Shown one piece after another: positions 39,096 to 48,949 of a DNA stretch of 64,000 nucleotides (position 1 is the stretch's first letter; every line of letters starts with the position of its first letter). Position numbers and translations under genes: made by a program. Source of the stretch: Sphingomonas crocodyli (GTDB lineage Bacteria; Pseudomonadota; Alphaproteobacteria; Sphingomonadales; Sphingomonadaceae). A model generated the notes under the pieces. It saw only the letters and a program-made list of their open reading frames with translations. It searched no databases and was not told the DNA's origin. The DNA is taken from positions 2,170,001-2,234,000 of the forward strand of contig NZ_SACN01000001.1 in the NCBI RefSeq assembly GCF_004005865.1, in the 5' to 3' direction.

Positions 39096-40556
39096 ATGCT
39101 CACCACGCATCCGTTCGACGACGACAAGCTGCGTGAAGAATGCGGCATTTTCGGAATTTGGGGCGCGGAAACCGCCTCGGCAATGGTGGCGCTGGGTCTC
39201 CACGCGCTGCAGCATCGCGGCCAGGAGGCGGCGGGCATCACCAGTTGGGATGGCCACGCCTTCCACACCCATCGCGCGATGGGTCATGTCGCGGGCAATT
39301 TCGACCGCGACGATGTGATCCGCGGCCTGCCGGGCAAGGTCGCCTGCGGCCATGTCCGCTATTCGACGACGGGCGAAACCGCGCTGCGCAACGTGCAGCC
39401 TCTGTTCGCCGAATTGTCCTCGGGCGGCTTCGCGATCGCGCATAACGGCAACATTTCGAACGCGATGAAGGTCAAGCGTGAGCTTGTCCGCCTCGGCTCG
39501 ATCTTCCAGTCGACCAGCGATACCGAGACGATCATCCACCTCGTCGCGATGTCCAAATATCGCACCCTGCTCGATCGCTTCATCGATGCGCTCAAGCAGG
39601 TCGAGGGTGCCTATGCGCTGATCTGTATGACGGCGGAGGGCATGATCGCCTGCCGCGATCCGCTCGGCATCCGTCCCCTGGTGCTGGGCCGCGTCGGCGA
39701 CGCTTATGTCTTCGCGTCGGAAACCGTCGCGCTCGATGTGATCGGCGGCACCTTCATTCGTCAGGTCGAGCCGGGCGAGTTGGTGATCGTGTCCGAAAGC
39801 GGCCTGCGATCGATCCGTCCGTTCGGCGATGTCCGCGCGCGGCCGTGCATCTTCGAACATGTCTATTTCTCGCGCCCCGACTCGATCGTCGATGGATCGT
39901 CGGTCTATTCGGTGCGCAAGCGGATCGGCGCGCAGCTCGCGATCGAAAATCCGGTCGACGCCGATCTGGTCGTCCCCGTTCCCGACAGCGGTACGCCGGC
40001 GGCGATAGGTTACGCACAGGAATCGGGCATTCCGTTCGAACTGGGCATCATCCGATCGCATTATGTCGGCCGCACCTTCATTCAGCCGAGCGATCAGGTT
40101 CGCCATCTGGGCGTGAAGCTGAAGCACAATGCCAATCGCGCGCTCATCGAAGGACAGCGGATCGTGCTGATCGACGATTCGATCGTGCGCGGCACGACCA
40201 GCGTGAAGATCCTGCAGATGCTCCGCGACGCCGGCGCGCGCGAAGTCCATCTGCGCATTGCCAGCCCGCCGACGCGGCACAGCTGCTTCTACGGCGTCGA
40301 TACGCCGGAGCGCGCCAAGCTGCTTGCCGCGCAGATGAACGTGGCCGAGATGGCGACCTATATCGGCGCCGACAGCCTCGCCTTCCTCTCGATCGACGGC
40401 CTCTACAAGGCGTTGGGCGAGGACAATCGCGACGATCGCGCGCCCAGCTTCTGCGATGCGTGCTTCACCGGCGACTATCCGACCCACCTGACCGATCAGG
40501 CGGAACTGGAGCCGACCGATCAACTCGCGCTGCACGGCGAACGCGTCGTCGCCTGA
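39096..40556 (+). CDS. purF: Amidophosphoribosyltransferase
   Basis: A 486-residue enzyme for the first step of purine synthesis. The N-terminal Ntn glutaminase nucleophile Cys is in [10 protein letters not shown] (residue 16). A propeptide of about 15 residues is removed in this family. The PRPP-binding motif is [13 protein letters not shown] near 360. C-terminal cysteines ([12 protein letters not shown]) suit an iron-sulfur cluster type. ATG 39063 is an alternative start. Confidence 0.96.
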   Translation: MLTTHPFDDDKLREECGIFGIWGAETASAMVALGLHALQHRGQEAAGITSWDGHAFHTHRAMGHVAGNFDRDDVIRGLPGKVACGHVRYSTTGETALRNVQPLFAELSSGGFAIAHNGNISNAMKVKRELVRLGSIFQSTSDTETIIHLVAMSKYRTLLDRFIDALKQVEGAYALICMTAEGMIACRDPLGIRPLVLGRVGDAYVFASETVALDVIGGTFIRQVEPGELVIVSESGLRSIRPFGDVRARPCIFEHVYFSRPDSIVDGSSVYSVRKRIGAQLAIENPVDADLVVPVPDSGTPAAIGYAQESGIPFELGIIRSHYVGRTFIQPSDQVRHLGVKLKHNANRALIEGQRIVLIDDSIVRGTTSVKILQMLRDAGAREVHLRIASPPTRHSCFYGVDTPERAKLLAAQMNVAEMATYIGADSLAFLSIDGLYKALGEDNRDDRAPSFCDACFTGDYPTHLTDQAELEPTDQLALHGERVVA

Positions 40557-40580
40557 TCCTTCCTCGAATACGGACCGACT

Positions 40581-41291
40581 ATGATCCAGACGCTTTCCGG
40601 CAAGCTCGCGCTCGTCACCGGCGCATCGCGCGGCATCGGCGCTGCGACCGCGATCGCGCTGGGCAAGCGTGGCGCGCACGTCATCCTCACCGCGCGCACG
40701 GCCGGCGGCCTTGAGGAGGTCGAGGAGGCGATCCACCAGCATGGCGGTACCGCGACGATCGCGCCGCTCGATTTGGCGGAGAATGACAGCATCGCCCGCC
40801 TGGCCGAGGCGATTGCCGGCCGCTGGGCACGCCTCGACGTCATGGTGCTGAACGCCGCGATGCTCGGAACGCTGGCGCCGGTCGCCGCGATCGATGCCAA
40901 GGAGTTCGCCCGCGTCCTGACGCTCAATGTCATGGCACAGCAGCAGCTTATCGCCGCCTTCGATCCGCTGCTCCGCGCGTCGGACAATGCGAGCGTCTTT
41001 GGCGTCACCTCGTCGGTGGGCGCCAAGGCCCGGCCCTATTGGGGCGCTTATGGCGCTTCGAAGGCTGCGCTCGATACGATGCTGAATGCCTATGCGCAGG
41101 AAGTCGCTAACATCAGCAAGGTCCGCGTGTCGATCATCGATCCGGGTGCCACCGCCACCAAGATGCGGCAGCAGGCATTCCCCGGCGAGGATCAGGCGAC
41201 GCTCAAGAGCCCCGATGTCGTCGCTGAAACCATCGCGAAGCTGGCCGAAAACGGCTTCGAGAGCGGCAGCCGCACCCGCGTAGAGGCATAG
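40581..41291 (+). CDS. SDR family NAD(P)-dependent oxidoreductase
   Basis: A 236-residue classical short-chain dehydrogenase: TGASRGIGAA near residue 14, NAAM near 91, SSVGAKARPYWGAYGASK with the catalytic Ser-Tyr-Lys. Substrate unknown; the short form resembles YciK-like proteins. It starts 24 bp after purF and may be cotranscribed. Its stop precedes a family A palindrome by 8 bp. Confidence 0.88.
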   Translation: MIQTLSGKLALVTGASRGIGAATAIALGKRGAHVILTARTAGGLEEVEEAIHQHGGTATIAPLDLAENDSIARLAEAIAGRWARLDVMVLNAAMLGTLAPVAAIDAKEFARVLTLNVMAQQQLIAAFDPLLRASDNASVFGVTSSVGAKARPYWGAYGASKAALDTMLNAYAQEVANISKVRVSIIDPGATATKMRQQAFPGEDQATLKSPDVVAETIAKLAENGFESGSRTRVEA

Positions 41292-41299
41292 ATTTTTCC

Positions 41300-41347
41300 G
41301 CGATTTCCGAGCCGGCGAATGATCATATTCGCCTCGAAATCGCTCTA
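41300..41347. repeat. Extragenic palindrome, family A copy 2
   Basis: The outer stem is GCGATTTCCGAG (41300-41311) with CTCGAAATCGC (41333-41343). The inner stem is GCGAAT (41315-41320) with ATTCGC (41327-41332). The outer stem equals copy 1 at 890-936, while the inner stem differs in sequence but keeps pairing. The right flank forms the mnmA stop codon on the minus strand. Confidence 0.8.
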
Positions 41348-42448
41348 AGCGGCCAACGCCTCAGCCGCGACCGTCTCGCGGATCCAGCCACCACCCAGCA
41401 CGCGATCGCCACGATAGAGGACGGCCGCCTGCCCCGGCGCCACGCCATATTCGGGCTGTTCGAACACCACCGCATCGCCCTCGATCCGCGCCGGTACTGG
41501 CTTGGCAAGCGAGCGAACCTTAGCCGTCACCGGTCCATCGCCGCGCGGGCCGATCCAGTTGCAATCGTCGAGCATCGCGGCGCGCACCGCGAGCGCGCGG
41601 CGCGGGCCGACGATCAGGCGGCGCTCGGCCGGGTCGAGGCGCACGACATACAGCGGCTCGGGGCTTCCGCCGATCTCGATCCCGCGCCGCTGGCCGACGG
41701 TGAAGTGAATCAGCCCCTTGTGCTGGCCCAGCACCTGGCCTTCCAGATCGACGATCTCGCCAGGTTCGGCGGCTTCGGGGCGCAGCTTGCGGACGATCTT
41801 GGCATAGTCGCCATCGGGCACGAAGCAGATGTCCTGGCTGTCGGGCTTGGCCGCGACGCCCAGGCCATATTCGGTGGCGATGGCGCGCACGGCGGCCTTT
41901 TCCATGCCGCCCAGCGGGAAGCGCAGATAGGCCAGCTGATCGTCGGTCGTCGCGAACAGAAAATAGCTCTGGTCGCGCGCCGGATCGATCGCGCGGTGAA
42001 GCTCAGGGCCATCAGCGCCCATCACGCGGCGGACATAATGGCCGGTCGCGAGGCAATCGGCACCCAGATCGCGCGCGATGCCGAACAGGTCGGTGAACTT
42101 CACCCCCTGATTGCAGCGGACGCAGGGGATCGGCGTGCGCCCCGCGGCATATTCGTCCGCAAAGTCGGCGATCACCGAATCCCGGAACTGGCTTTCATAG
42201 TCAAAGACATAATGCGCGATGCCGAGCCGATCGGCGACGGCGCGCGCGTCGCGAATGTCCTGCCCGGCGCAACAGCTTCCGGTGCGGCCAACCGCCGCGC
42301 CATGATCGTAGAGCTGCAGCGTCACACCGATTACCTCGGCGCCGCTTTTGGCTGCGAGCGCCGCCACGACCGAACTGTCGACGCCGCCCGACATGGCGAC
42401 GACGATCCGCTTTTTCGCGATATCTTCGAGTTGAAAATCACCAAACAT
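41345..42448 (-). CDS. mnmA: tRNA 2-thiouridine(34) synthase
   Basis: A 367-residue enzyme that thiolates U34 of Lys/Glu/Gln tRNAs. The PP-loop [14 protein letters not shown] is near residue 18; catalytic cysteines are in [12 protein letters not shown] and [13 protein letters not shown]. The extra SCCAGQD is typical of alphaproteobacterial forms. Its TAG stop is provided by the family A repeat. The longer upstream N-terminus ([14 protein letters not shown]) is normal in this group. Confidence 0.96.
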   Translation of the reverse strand: MFGDFQLEDIAKKRIVVAMSGGVDSSVVAALAAKSGAEVIGVTLQLYDHGAAVGRTGSCCAGQDIRDARAVADRLGIAHYVFDYESQFRDSVIADFADEYAAGRTPIPCVRCNQGVKFTDLFGIARDLGADCLATGHYVRRVMGADGPELHRAIDPARDQSYFLFATTDDQLAYLRFPLGGMEKAAVRAIATEYGLGVAAKPDSQDICFVPDGDYAKIVRKLRPEAAEPGEIVDLEGQVLGQHKGLIHFTVGQRRGIEIGGSPEPLYVVRLDPAERRLIVGPRRALAVRAAMLDDCNWIGPRGDGPVTAKVRSLAKPVPARIEGDAVVFEQPEYGVAPGQAAVLYRGDRVLGGGWIRETVAAEALAA

Positions 42449-42557
42449 GCGGCGCCCTTTAGCAGCAGCTTAGACGATCGGCGAATCCGACATTTCCTCC
42501 TAAAGATTCCTCCGCTCCGCCCGTTACCTTGCCTGAGACCGGAAAGGAGGTGGCGGG

Positions 42558-42833
42558 ATGAAGGAAACGTTCGGAGCTTTCGACACCGCCGCCGCAACCC
42601 CGGTAACGACTGGTCTGGATTTCGACGCGCTCAAGGCGGCGTTGGCGGCGGCGCAAGCCGCTTCCCCCACCGTGCGTGCGATGGAGGCGACGGCGCCTGT
42701 GCGTTCGTCCCATCCGGCCGATAGCGCCATCGCATTGTTCCTGGGCGAGGATGGATGGCGCGCCGCGTCGTCCGCCATGCACGGCAGCTTCCATCAGGCT
42801 GCCGCTGGAACGATCGTGGATAATGAAGGCTAA
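42558..42833 (+). CDS. Hypothetical 91-residue protein
   Basis: Not recognised. It is preceded by AAAGGAGG, a near-perfect ribosome-binding site, which supports translation. The sequence is Ala-rich and soluble (FDALKAALAAAQAASPTVRAM in part), with no signal peptide, membrane helix or cysteine. It lies 109 bp from mnmA (divergent) and 113 bp before sciP. Confidence 0.6.
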   Translation: MKETFGAFDTAAATPVTTGLDFDALKAALAAAQAASPTVRAMEATAPVRSSHPADSAIALFLGEDGWRAASSAMHGSFHQAAAGTIVDNEG

Positions 42834-42946
42834 GGAAGGTGACCCGGCCGTTTACCGTGCCGTTCAAACCTTCGTTGAGAGCGGAACCCTAGGGAATGAC
42901 CAAGAGGAACACATCCTGGTCCTCGGGCCGTGTAGAGGTAGCGTAA

Positions 42947-43246
42947 ATGATCGAGAACCAGAAAATCCGTCCCGCTCAGGTTATCGGCCCGCTCGGCGAG
43001 CCGCTGACCCTCGCCAGCCTCCCCGATCCGAGCACGACCCGCTGGGTCGTCCGCCGCAAGGCCGAAGTCGTCTCTGCGGTGTCGGGCGGTCTGCTGACCG
43101 TCGACGAGGTCTGCGATCGTTACAGCCTGACGGTTGAGGAATTCGCATCGTGGCAGCGCGCGGTCGAGCGTTCGGGCATGCCGGGTCTGCGCGTCACCCG
43201 CATCCAGCATTATAAGTCGCTGTACGAGCGTCAGCAGAAGTATTGA
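42947..43246 (+). CDS. sciP: SciP-like CtrA inhibitor (DUF1153)
   Basis: A 99-residue DUF1153 protein with a helix-turn-helix: RRKAEVVSAVSGGLLTVDE and VCDRYSLTVEEFASWQRAV, ending in TRIQHYKSLYERQ. In Caulobacter SciP represses CtrA-activated genes in G1. GAGG lies nine bases upstream of the ATG. It is preceded by a 113-bp non-coding region that may hold a regulated promoter. Confidence 0.9.
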   Translation: MIENQKIRPAQVIGPLGEPLTLASLPDPSTTRWVVRRKAEVVSAVSGGLLTVDEVCDRYSLTVEEFASWQRAVERSGMPGLRVTRIQHYKSLYERQQKY

Positions 43247-43361
43247 GGCGAAACGAGCCGTGGAAACACGCGGGAAAAGGAACTAGCCCAGTCGCCAAGC
43301 GTATCTAGCGCAATCGGTTTTTCGGCCATGCCGAACCGAAGATAGATACAGGAGGAACGAC

Positions 43362-43610
43362 ATGGACCTGATCATTTTCCTGATCGTCGGCGGCATCATC
43401 GGCTGGCTGGCAAGCATCGTGATGCGCACCGACGCGCAGCAGGGCATCATCCTGAACGTCATCGTCGGCATCGTCGGTTCGTTCATCGGCGGCGTGCTGT
43501 TCGGCCGCACGCTCGGTGGCGGTGGCCTCGGCGGATGGATCAGCGCCTTCCTGGGGGCGGTCATCCTGCTCGCGATCGTCAATCTGGTGCGTCGCGGCGC
43601 GGTACGCTGA
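43362..43610 (+). CDS. GlsB/YeaQ/YmgE family stress-response membrane protein
   Basis: An 82-residue transglycosylase-associated-like membrane protein with three helices and the GGIIGWLAS, GIVGSFIGGVLFG and ISAFLGAVILLAIVNLV segments of the family. Precise role unknown; relatives respond to stress. GGAGGAACGAC upstream is a strong ribosome-binding site, and a good terminator follows. Confidence 0.9.
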   Translation: MDLIIFLIVGGIIGWLASIVMRTDAQQGIILNVIVGIVGSFIGGVLFGRTLGGGGLGGWISAFLGAVILLAIVNLVRRGAVR

Positions 43611-43634
43611 TCTAGAGTTCAGCTCTCGAAAGAA

Positions 43635-43670
43635 AGGGCCGTCGGAGCGATCCGGCGGCCCTTCTTCTTT
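43635..43670. terminator. Terminator between convergent genes
   Basis: GGGCCGTCGGA and TCCGGCGGCCC form an 11-bp stem with one T-G pair around GCGA (43636-43661). It is followed by TTCTTCTTTG, which suits the rightward GlsB-like gene. Confidence 0.8.
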
Positions 43671-43672
43671 GT

Positions 43673-44383
43673 TTATTGCAGTTCGAACGTAACCGAAACG
43701 CTTACCGACAGGCGCTGCTCGCCCGCTTCAATCGACGTGTCGGCCATCTTTTCCGCTCGCATCGCCATCATCGGCACCGGGCGCGGACCCGGATCGAAGC
43801 TGCCTTCGCTGATCGACACGATCCGCTTGATGCTCAGCCCGGCCGCCTTGGCGTAGAGTTCGGCGCGCGCCTTGGCGTCCGCAATCGCCTTCACCCGCGC
43901 CTGATCGAGCAAGGCTTCGGGATGATCGACCGACAGGTTCGGCCCGTTGATCTGGTTGGCGCCGGCCGCGACCAGCGCGTCGAGGATCGCCCCTGCCCGC
44001 TTCACGTCGCGGAAGCGGATGATCAGCTGGTTCGATGCCTGATAGCCGGTGATGACTGGGGGCTGGTTCTCGGCATATTTATACTGCGGCTGCAGGCCGA
44101 TCGAGCTGGTCTGGATATCGCGATCGGCCACGCCGGCCTTCTTCAGCGCAGCGACGGTCGCCGCCATGCGCTGCGCATTTTCGGCCATCGCCGCGGCGGC
44201 GGTGGGTGCCTGCGTCACCACACCGGCGCTGATCGACGCGATGTCGGGGGTGGTGCTGACTTCCCCCGTCGCGACGATATCGAGGCGCGTTCCCTGAATT
44301 GCGGCGGCGGCGGGCTCCTGCGCGCTGGAAATCGCCGGCACCGAAGCTGCTGCCATCAGGATCGCCAAACTCTTCATCTTCAT
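43673..44383 (-). CDS. SIMPL domain (DUF541) periplasmic protein
   Basis: A 236-residue exported protein. The signal peptide is [21 protein letters not shown]. The SIMPL/DUF541 domain starts near 33 with LDIVATGEVSTTPDIASISAG, with QARVKAIADAKARAELYAKAAG near 175. Function is unclear; relatives include Brucella BP26. ATG 44383 follows GGACAGGAGACAGGA. The longer frame to 44557 is rejected. Confidence 0.9.
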   Translation of the reverse strand: MKMKSLAILMAAASVPAISSAQEPAAAAIQGTRLDIVATGEVSTTPDIASISAGVVTQAPTAAAAMAENAQRMAATVAALKKAGVADRDIQTSSIGLQPQYKYAENQPPVITGYQASNQLIIRFRDVKRAGAILDALVAAGANQINGPNLSVDHPEALLDQARVKAIADAKARAELYAKAAGLSIKRIVSISEGSFDPGPRPVPMMAMRAEKMADTSIEAGEQRLSVSVSVTFELQ

Positions 44384-44622
44384 TCCTGTCTCCTGTCCGT
44401 ACCGGTTGTTTCGCGCATTGCCGCGACAACACGGCACCTGTATGACGCTGTGTATCGGCGGGACTGCATGGAAGCTGAACGCCGGCCTTGCCAAAATTGG
44501 TCCGGATTGCGCCGAAGTTGCCCAATCGTTCCGATCCCGGCTTGAGCCAGGTGACATATTAAGCTAATACAGTTCCAATTGGGGGCGGAGGGCCGCTCCA
44601 AAGGTCCGCAAGCAGAAAGAAG

Positions 44623-45804
44623 ATGGGGATGAACGTCGAGACCGGCATCCATCAGGATGCGCCCGAATATAGCGCCTATGCATGGGATGAAGAGCGCGCG
44701 GCGAAGCGCCGCCGCCTGATCCTGATCGGTGCGGTGGCTGTCGCATTGATCGCGGCGCTGCTGGTGGCGAAAATGGTCTTCGGCGGAAAGAAGCCCGCGG
44801 CTGCGCCCGATACCGCGCCCGTCGTCACCGTCATCGTCCCCGGCAAGACCGAAGTCGCCGCCACGATCGCCGCCAACGGCACGCTCGCCGCCAAGCGCGA
44901 AATGCCGGTCGGCGTCGCCGGCGAAGGCGGCCAGGTGAAGGCCGTGCTGGTCGAACCGGGGGACTGGGTGCAGGCCGGGCAGGTTCTCGCCACGATCGAG
45001 CGTTCGGTCCAGTCGCAGCAGGCAAGCTCACTCTCCGCCCAGGTGCAGGTCGCGCGCGCCGATGCCGATATCGCCAAACTCGAATATGAACGCGCCCAGG
45101 CGCTCGTTTCGCGCGGCTTCATCTCGAAGGCGGATCTCGATCGCCGCGCCGCGACCCGCGACGCCGCGATCGCGCGCGTCTCGGTCGCGCAGGCCCAGCT
45201 TGGGCAGCAGCGCGCGACGATCGGTCGTCTCGACATCCGTTCGCCCGCCGCCGGCCTCGTGCTGACCCGCGCGGTCGAACCGGGCCAGGTGGTCGGTCCG
45301 GGCAATGGCGCGCTGTTCCGCGTCGCCAAGGGCGGTGAGATGGAAATCCGTGCGGCTTTGGCCGAACAGGATCTCGCCCGCCTCAAGGTCGGTTCGACCG
45401 CAACGGTTACCCCGGTCGGCTCGGCGCAGAAGTTCGCCGGTTCGGTGTGGCAGCTTTCGCCCATCATCGACGCGACCACCCGTCAGGGCGTCGCGCGCAT
45501 CCAGCTCGCCTATAATCCGGCGCTGCGCCCCGGCGGTTTCGCCGCGGCGGAGATCGTCGCGGGCAAGGGCATCGCCCCGCTGCTGCCCGAAAGCGCGGTG
45601 CTCAGCGAGCCCAAGGGCGGCAACTTCGTTTACGTGATCGAGGGCGGCAAGGTCGTGAAGCGCACCGTCAAGGTGGGCGATGTGTCCGATGCGGGCGTCT
45701 CGGTCCTGTCGGGTCTGAACGGCAGCGAACAGGTCGTCTATTCGGCCGGCGCCTTCCTCAACCCCGGCGACAAGGTGAAGCCGGTCGTCAAGACCGACAA
45801 ATAA
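44623..45804 (+). CDS. RND efflux periplasmic adaptor (membrane fusion protein)
   Basis: A 393-residue MFP. An N-terminal membrane anchor (about 31-52; LILIGAVAVALIAALLVAKM) replaces the lipid anchor of AcrA. The lipoyl-like half (VKAVLVEPGDWVQAGQVLATIE near 104), a coiled-coil hairpin (about 135-200) and a beta-barrel follow. It pairs with the permease 10 bp downstream. No outer-membrane factor gene is present, so a TolC-like protein elsewhere is needed. ATG 44629 is an alternative start. Confidence 0.93.
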   Translation: MGMNVETGIHQDAPEYSAYAWDEERAAKRRRLILIGAVAVALIAALLVAKMVFGGKKPAAAPDTAPVVTVIVPGKTEVAATIAANGTLAAKREMPVGVAGEGGQVKAVLVEPGDWVQAGQVLATIERSVQSQQASSLSAQVQVARADADIAKLEYERAQALVSRGFISKADLDRRAATRDAAIARVSVAQAQLGQQRATIGRLDIRSPAAGLVLTRAVEPGQVVGPGNGALFRVAKGGEMEIRAALAEQDLARLKVGSTATVTPVGSAQKFAGSVWQLSPIIDATTRQGVARIQLAYNPALRPGGFAAAEIVAGKGIAPLLPESAVLSEPKGGNFVYVIEGGKVVKRTVKVGDVSDAGVSVLSGLNGSEQVVYSAGAFLNPGDKVKPVVKTDK

Positions 45805-45814
45805 GGCGCCAGTC

Positions 45815-48800
45815 ATGGGCTTCCGCAACATATCCGCCTGGGCGATCCGCAACCCGGTCGCGCCCATCGTCATGTTCGTCGCGCTCACGCTCGCGGGCAT
45901 CATCAGCTTCATGCGGATGGACGTGAACCAGCAGCCGGACATCAGCTTCCCGGCGGTCGCTGTCGAAATCTCGCAGCCGGGCGCCGCCCCGACCGAGCTG
46001 GAAATGCAGGTCACGCAGCGCGTCGAGGCCGCCGTTCGCAGCATCAGCGGCGTCGACGAACTGTCGTCCTACATCAGCGAAGGCAATTCGCGCACGGTTG
46101 TTCAGTTCAACATCGGCGTGCCGGTTGATCGCGCGACCAACGATGTCCGCGACGCCGTCTCCAACATCCGCTCGCAGCTGCCCGAAGGCATTTTGGAGCC
46201 GCAGATTTCGCGCCTCGAAATGGATGGCGGCCCGATCGCCTATTTCTCGGTCGAAGCCGTCGACATGACGCTCGAGGAACTCAGCTGGTTCGTCGACAAC
46301 ACGGTCGCGAAGACCCTGCTCAACGTCACCGGCATGGCGCAGGTCCGCCGCGGTGGCGGCGTGAGCCGCGAGATCCGCGTGATCCTCGATCCCGCCAAGA
46401 TGCAGTCGTTCGGCATCACCGCAAGCCAGGTCAACGCCCAGCTGCGCCAGGTCAACGTCAACGCCGCTGGCGGCCGTGCGGAGATCGCCGGTTCCGAACA
46501 GGCCGTGCGCGTGGTCGGCAATGCCGAAAACGCCTATTCGCTCGGCGAAAAGCTGATCACCCTGCCCTCCGGCCAGACGGTTCGCCTGGCCGACATCGCC
46601 GAAGTGCGCGATCGCTATGCCGAGCAGCGCAACGTTTCGAAGATGAACGGGCGGCAGGTGCTCAGCTTCGCGATGGTCAAGGCGAAGGGGTCTTCGGACG
46701 TCACCGTCTATGACAATGCGATGAAGAAGCTCGACCAGCTTCGGAAGCAATATCCGAAGGTCAAGTTCACGCAGCTCTACACCAGCGTCGATTATACCAA
46801 GCAGCAGTTCCATTCGGCCATCGAAGCGATGATCGAGGGCGCGGTGCTGGCCGTCATCGTCGTGTTCATCTTCCTGCGCGACTGGCGCGCGACGGTGATT
46901 TCGGCGCTCGCCATCCCGCTGTCGGCGATCCCGGCCTTCTGGTTCATGGATCTGCTCGATTTCACGCTGAACAATGCCAGCCTTCTCGCGCTCAGCCTCG
47001 TGGCCGGCGTGCTCGTCGACGATGCGATCGTGGAGATCGAGAATATCGTCCGACATATGCGCATGGGCAAATCGGCCTATCAGGCGTCGATCGACGCCGC
47101 GGACGAAATCGGTCTCGCGGTGCTGGCGACGACGATGTCGATCGTCGCGGTCTTCCTGCCCGTGGGCGTGATGCCAGGCGTCTCGGGTCAAATCTTCAAG
47201 AGCTTCGGCCTGACGGTCGTGATCTCGGTGCTGCTCAGCCTCGCGGTCGCGCGCCTCATCACGCCGATGATCGCGGCCTACTTCCTGAAGGCCGAGGGTG
47301 CGAAGCCGCATGGCGATGCCAAGTGGATCGACGGATATCTGCGCATCCTGCACTGGTCGCTCGCCAATCGCTGGAAGACGATGGGCATTGCCGGCCTCTC
47401 GCTGGTCGCCACCGTCGTGGCGTTCATGACCCTGCCCGTCACGCTGCAGCCGCCGCTCAATCTGGACTCGAGCCAGGTGAAAATCTCGATGACGCCGGGC
47501 ACCACGCTCGAGCAGACCGAGGCGGTCGCCGAAAAGGCATCGGCCATCCTGCGCAAGCAGCCTGAGGTTGTGGCCGCCTTCGCCGACATCAACGTCGGTA
47601 GCGGCGACATCTTCCTCACGCTCAATCCGGATCGGAAGCGCACGAGCACCCAGTTCGAACGCGAACTGGCCCCGGCCCTGCGCGAAATTCCCGATGCCCG
47701 CGTGACCTTCCAATCGCAGTCGGGTGGTCTGGGTCGCGACATCACCTTCATGCTCGCCGGGGACGATCCCGATAAGCTGTACAAGCACTCGCTCAAGATC
47801 GTCGACGAGATGAGCAAGCTGAAGGAGCTGCGCGCGCCGCGTCTCGAAGGCGATACGCCGCGTCCGGAAATCAACATCCATCCGCGCTTCGATCTTGCCG
47901 CGGACATGGGCGTGACGACGGCGGCGCTCAGCCAGACGATCCGCATCGCGACGCTGGGCGACATCGATCAGAACGTCGCGAAATTCTCGCTCTCCGATCG
48001 CCAGATCCCGATCCGGGTGTCGTTGAACGAGGATTCGCGCAAGAGCCTGGCGACGATCCAGAACCTGCCTGTTCCCACCGCGCGGGGCGGATCGGTGCCG
48101 CTGAAGGTCGTCGCCGACGTCACCTTCGGCGCCGGCCCGTCCGAACTTCGCCGCCAGAACCAGAACCGCCGCATCGTGATCACCGCCGATCTCGCGCCGG
48201 GCGTGGTCGAAGCGCAGTCGAAGATCGATCAGTTGCCGTCGGTCAAGAACCTGCCCAACGGCATCAACCGCGTCTCCTTCGGCGATCAGAAGATCATGGC
48301 CGAACTCGCCGTGAACTTCGTGATCGCGGTGATCTCGGGCGTACTGCTCGTGTTCGCGGTGCTGGTGCTGCTCTACAAGCGCGTCGTGCCGCCGATGGTG
48401 AACATGAGCGCGCTTCTGCTGGCCCCGCTGGGTGGCGCGATCGCGCTCCACCTGACCGGCAATGCGCTGTCGATGCCGGTGTTCATTGGTCTGCTGATGC
48501 TGTTCGGCATCGTCGCCAAGAACTCGATCCTGCTCGTCGACTTCGCACTGGAGGAGATGGACAAGGGCGTGCCGAGGGACGAAGCGATCATCGATGCGGG
48601 CCACAAGCGCGCGCAGCCGATCGTGATGACCACGGTCGCGATGGTTGCGGGCATGCTGCCCGTCGCCATGTCGATCACCGGCGATGGAAGCTGGCGTGCG
48701 CCGATGGGCGTCGTCGTGATCGGCGGCCTGATCCTGTCGACCCTGCTCACCCTCATCATCGTTCCGGCGGGCTTCAGCCTGGCGGTCGGGATCGAGCGGC

Positions 48801-48883
48801 GCATCGGCGGCTGGCTAAGCCGCAAGCTGATCGTCGGCGGCAAGGACGGCCCGGTTCCGGCGCCGCATCATCCCGCGGAGTGA
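45815..48883 (+). CDS. RND efflux transporter permease
   Basis: A 1022-residue inner-membrane pump with 12 predicted helices in two halves separated by large periplasmic loops. The proton-relay Asp pair in helix 4 is intact (SLVAGVLVDDAIVEIEN near 400). FGIVAKNSILLVDFA near 905 marks helix 11. The substrate cannot be told; the DD pattern points to the HAE/hydrophobic-efflux class rather than heavy-metal pumps. A strong hairpin terminator follows. Confidence 0.95.
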   Translation: MGFRNISAWAIRNPVAPIVMFVALTLAGIISFMRMDVNQQPDISFPAVAVEISQPGAAPTELEMQVTQRVEAAVRSISGVDELSSYISEGNSRTVVQFNIGVPVDRATNDVRDAVSNIRSQLPEGILEPQISRLEMDGGPIAYFSVEAVDMTLEELSWFVDNTVAKTLLNVTGMAQVRRGGGVSREIRVILDPAKMQSFGITASQVNAQLRQVNVNAAGGRAEIAGSEQAVRVVGNAENAYSLGEKLITLPSGQTVRLADIAEVRDRYAEQRNVSKMNGRQVLSFAMVKAKGSSDVTVYDNAMKKLDQLRKQYPKVKFTQLYTSVDYTKQQFHSAIEAMIEGAVLAVIVVFIFLRDWRATVISALAIPLSAIPAFWFMDLLDFTLNNASLLALSLVAGVLVDDAIVEIENIVRHMRMGKSAYQASIDAADEIGLAVLATTMSIVAVFLPVGVMPGVSGQIFKSFGLTVVISVLLSLAVARLITPMIAAYFLKAEGAKPHGDAKWIDGYLRILHWSLANRWKTMGIAGLSLVATVVAFMTLPVTLQPPLNLDSSQVKISMTPGTTLEQTEAVAEKASAILRKQPEVVAAFADINVGSGDIFLTLNPDRKRTSTQFERELAPALREIPDARVTFQSQSGGLGRDITFMLAGDDPDKLYKHSLKIVDEMSKLKELRAPRLEGDTPRPEINIHPRFDLAADMGVTTAALSQTIRIATLGDIDQNVAKFSLSDRQIPIRVSLNEDSRKSLATIQNLPVPTARGGSVPLKVVADVTFGAGPSELRRQNQNRRIVITADLAPGVVEAQSKIDQLPSVKNLPNGINRVSFGDQKIMAELAVNFVIAVISGVLLVFAVLVLLYKRVVPPMVNMSALLLAPLGGAIALHLTGNALSMPVFIGLLMLFGIVAKNSILLVDFALEEMDKGVPRDEAIIDAGHKRAQPIVMTTVAMVAGMLPVAMSITGDGSWRAPMGVVVIGGLILSTLLTLIIVPAGFSLAVGIERRIGGWLSRKLIVGGKDGPVPAPHHPAE

Positions 48884-48889
48884 GAGATA

Positions 48890-48936
48890 CCGATCGCGCC
48901 GATTAAACCCCTGGGTTGAACTATCGGCGCGATCGG
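48890..48936 (+). terminator. Terminator hairpin after the RND operon
   Basis: CCGATCGCGCCGAT (48890-48903) pairs perfectly with ATCGGCGCGATCGG (48923-48936). Inside the loop AACCC and GGGTT can pair too. CCATTTTC follows. It ends 13 bp before the next start codon. Confidence 0.75.
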
Positions 48937-48949
48937 CCATTTTCGAACC

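Noticed and set aside
39000..40742. Open antisense frame of 580 codons opposite purF
   Set aside because: purF is certain; the antisense frame shows only codon-bias composition.
45788..48604. Open antisense frame of 938 codons opposite the RND permease
   Set aside because: It lies wholly across two confirmed pump genes, has His/Arg/Asp-rich composition typical of antisense frames in high-GC DNA, and has no domain or ribosome-binding site.
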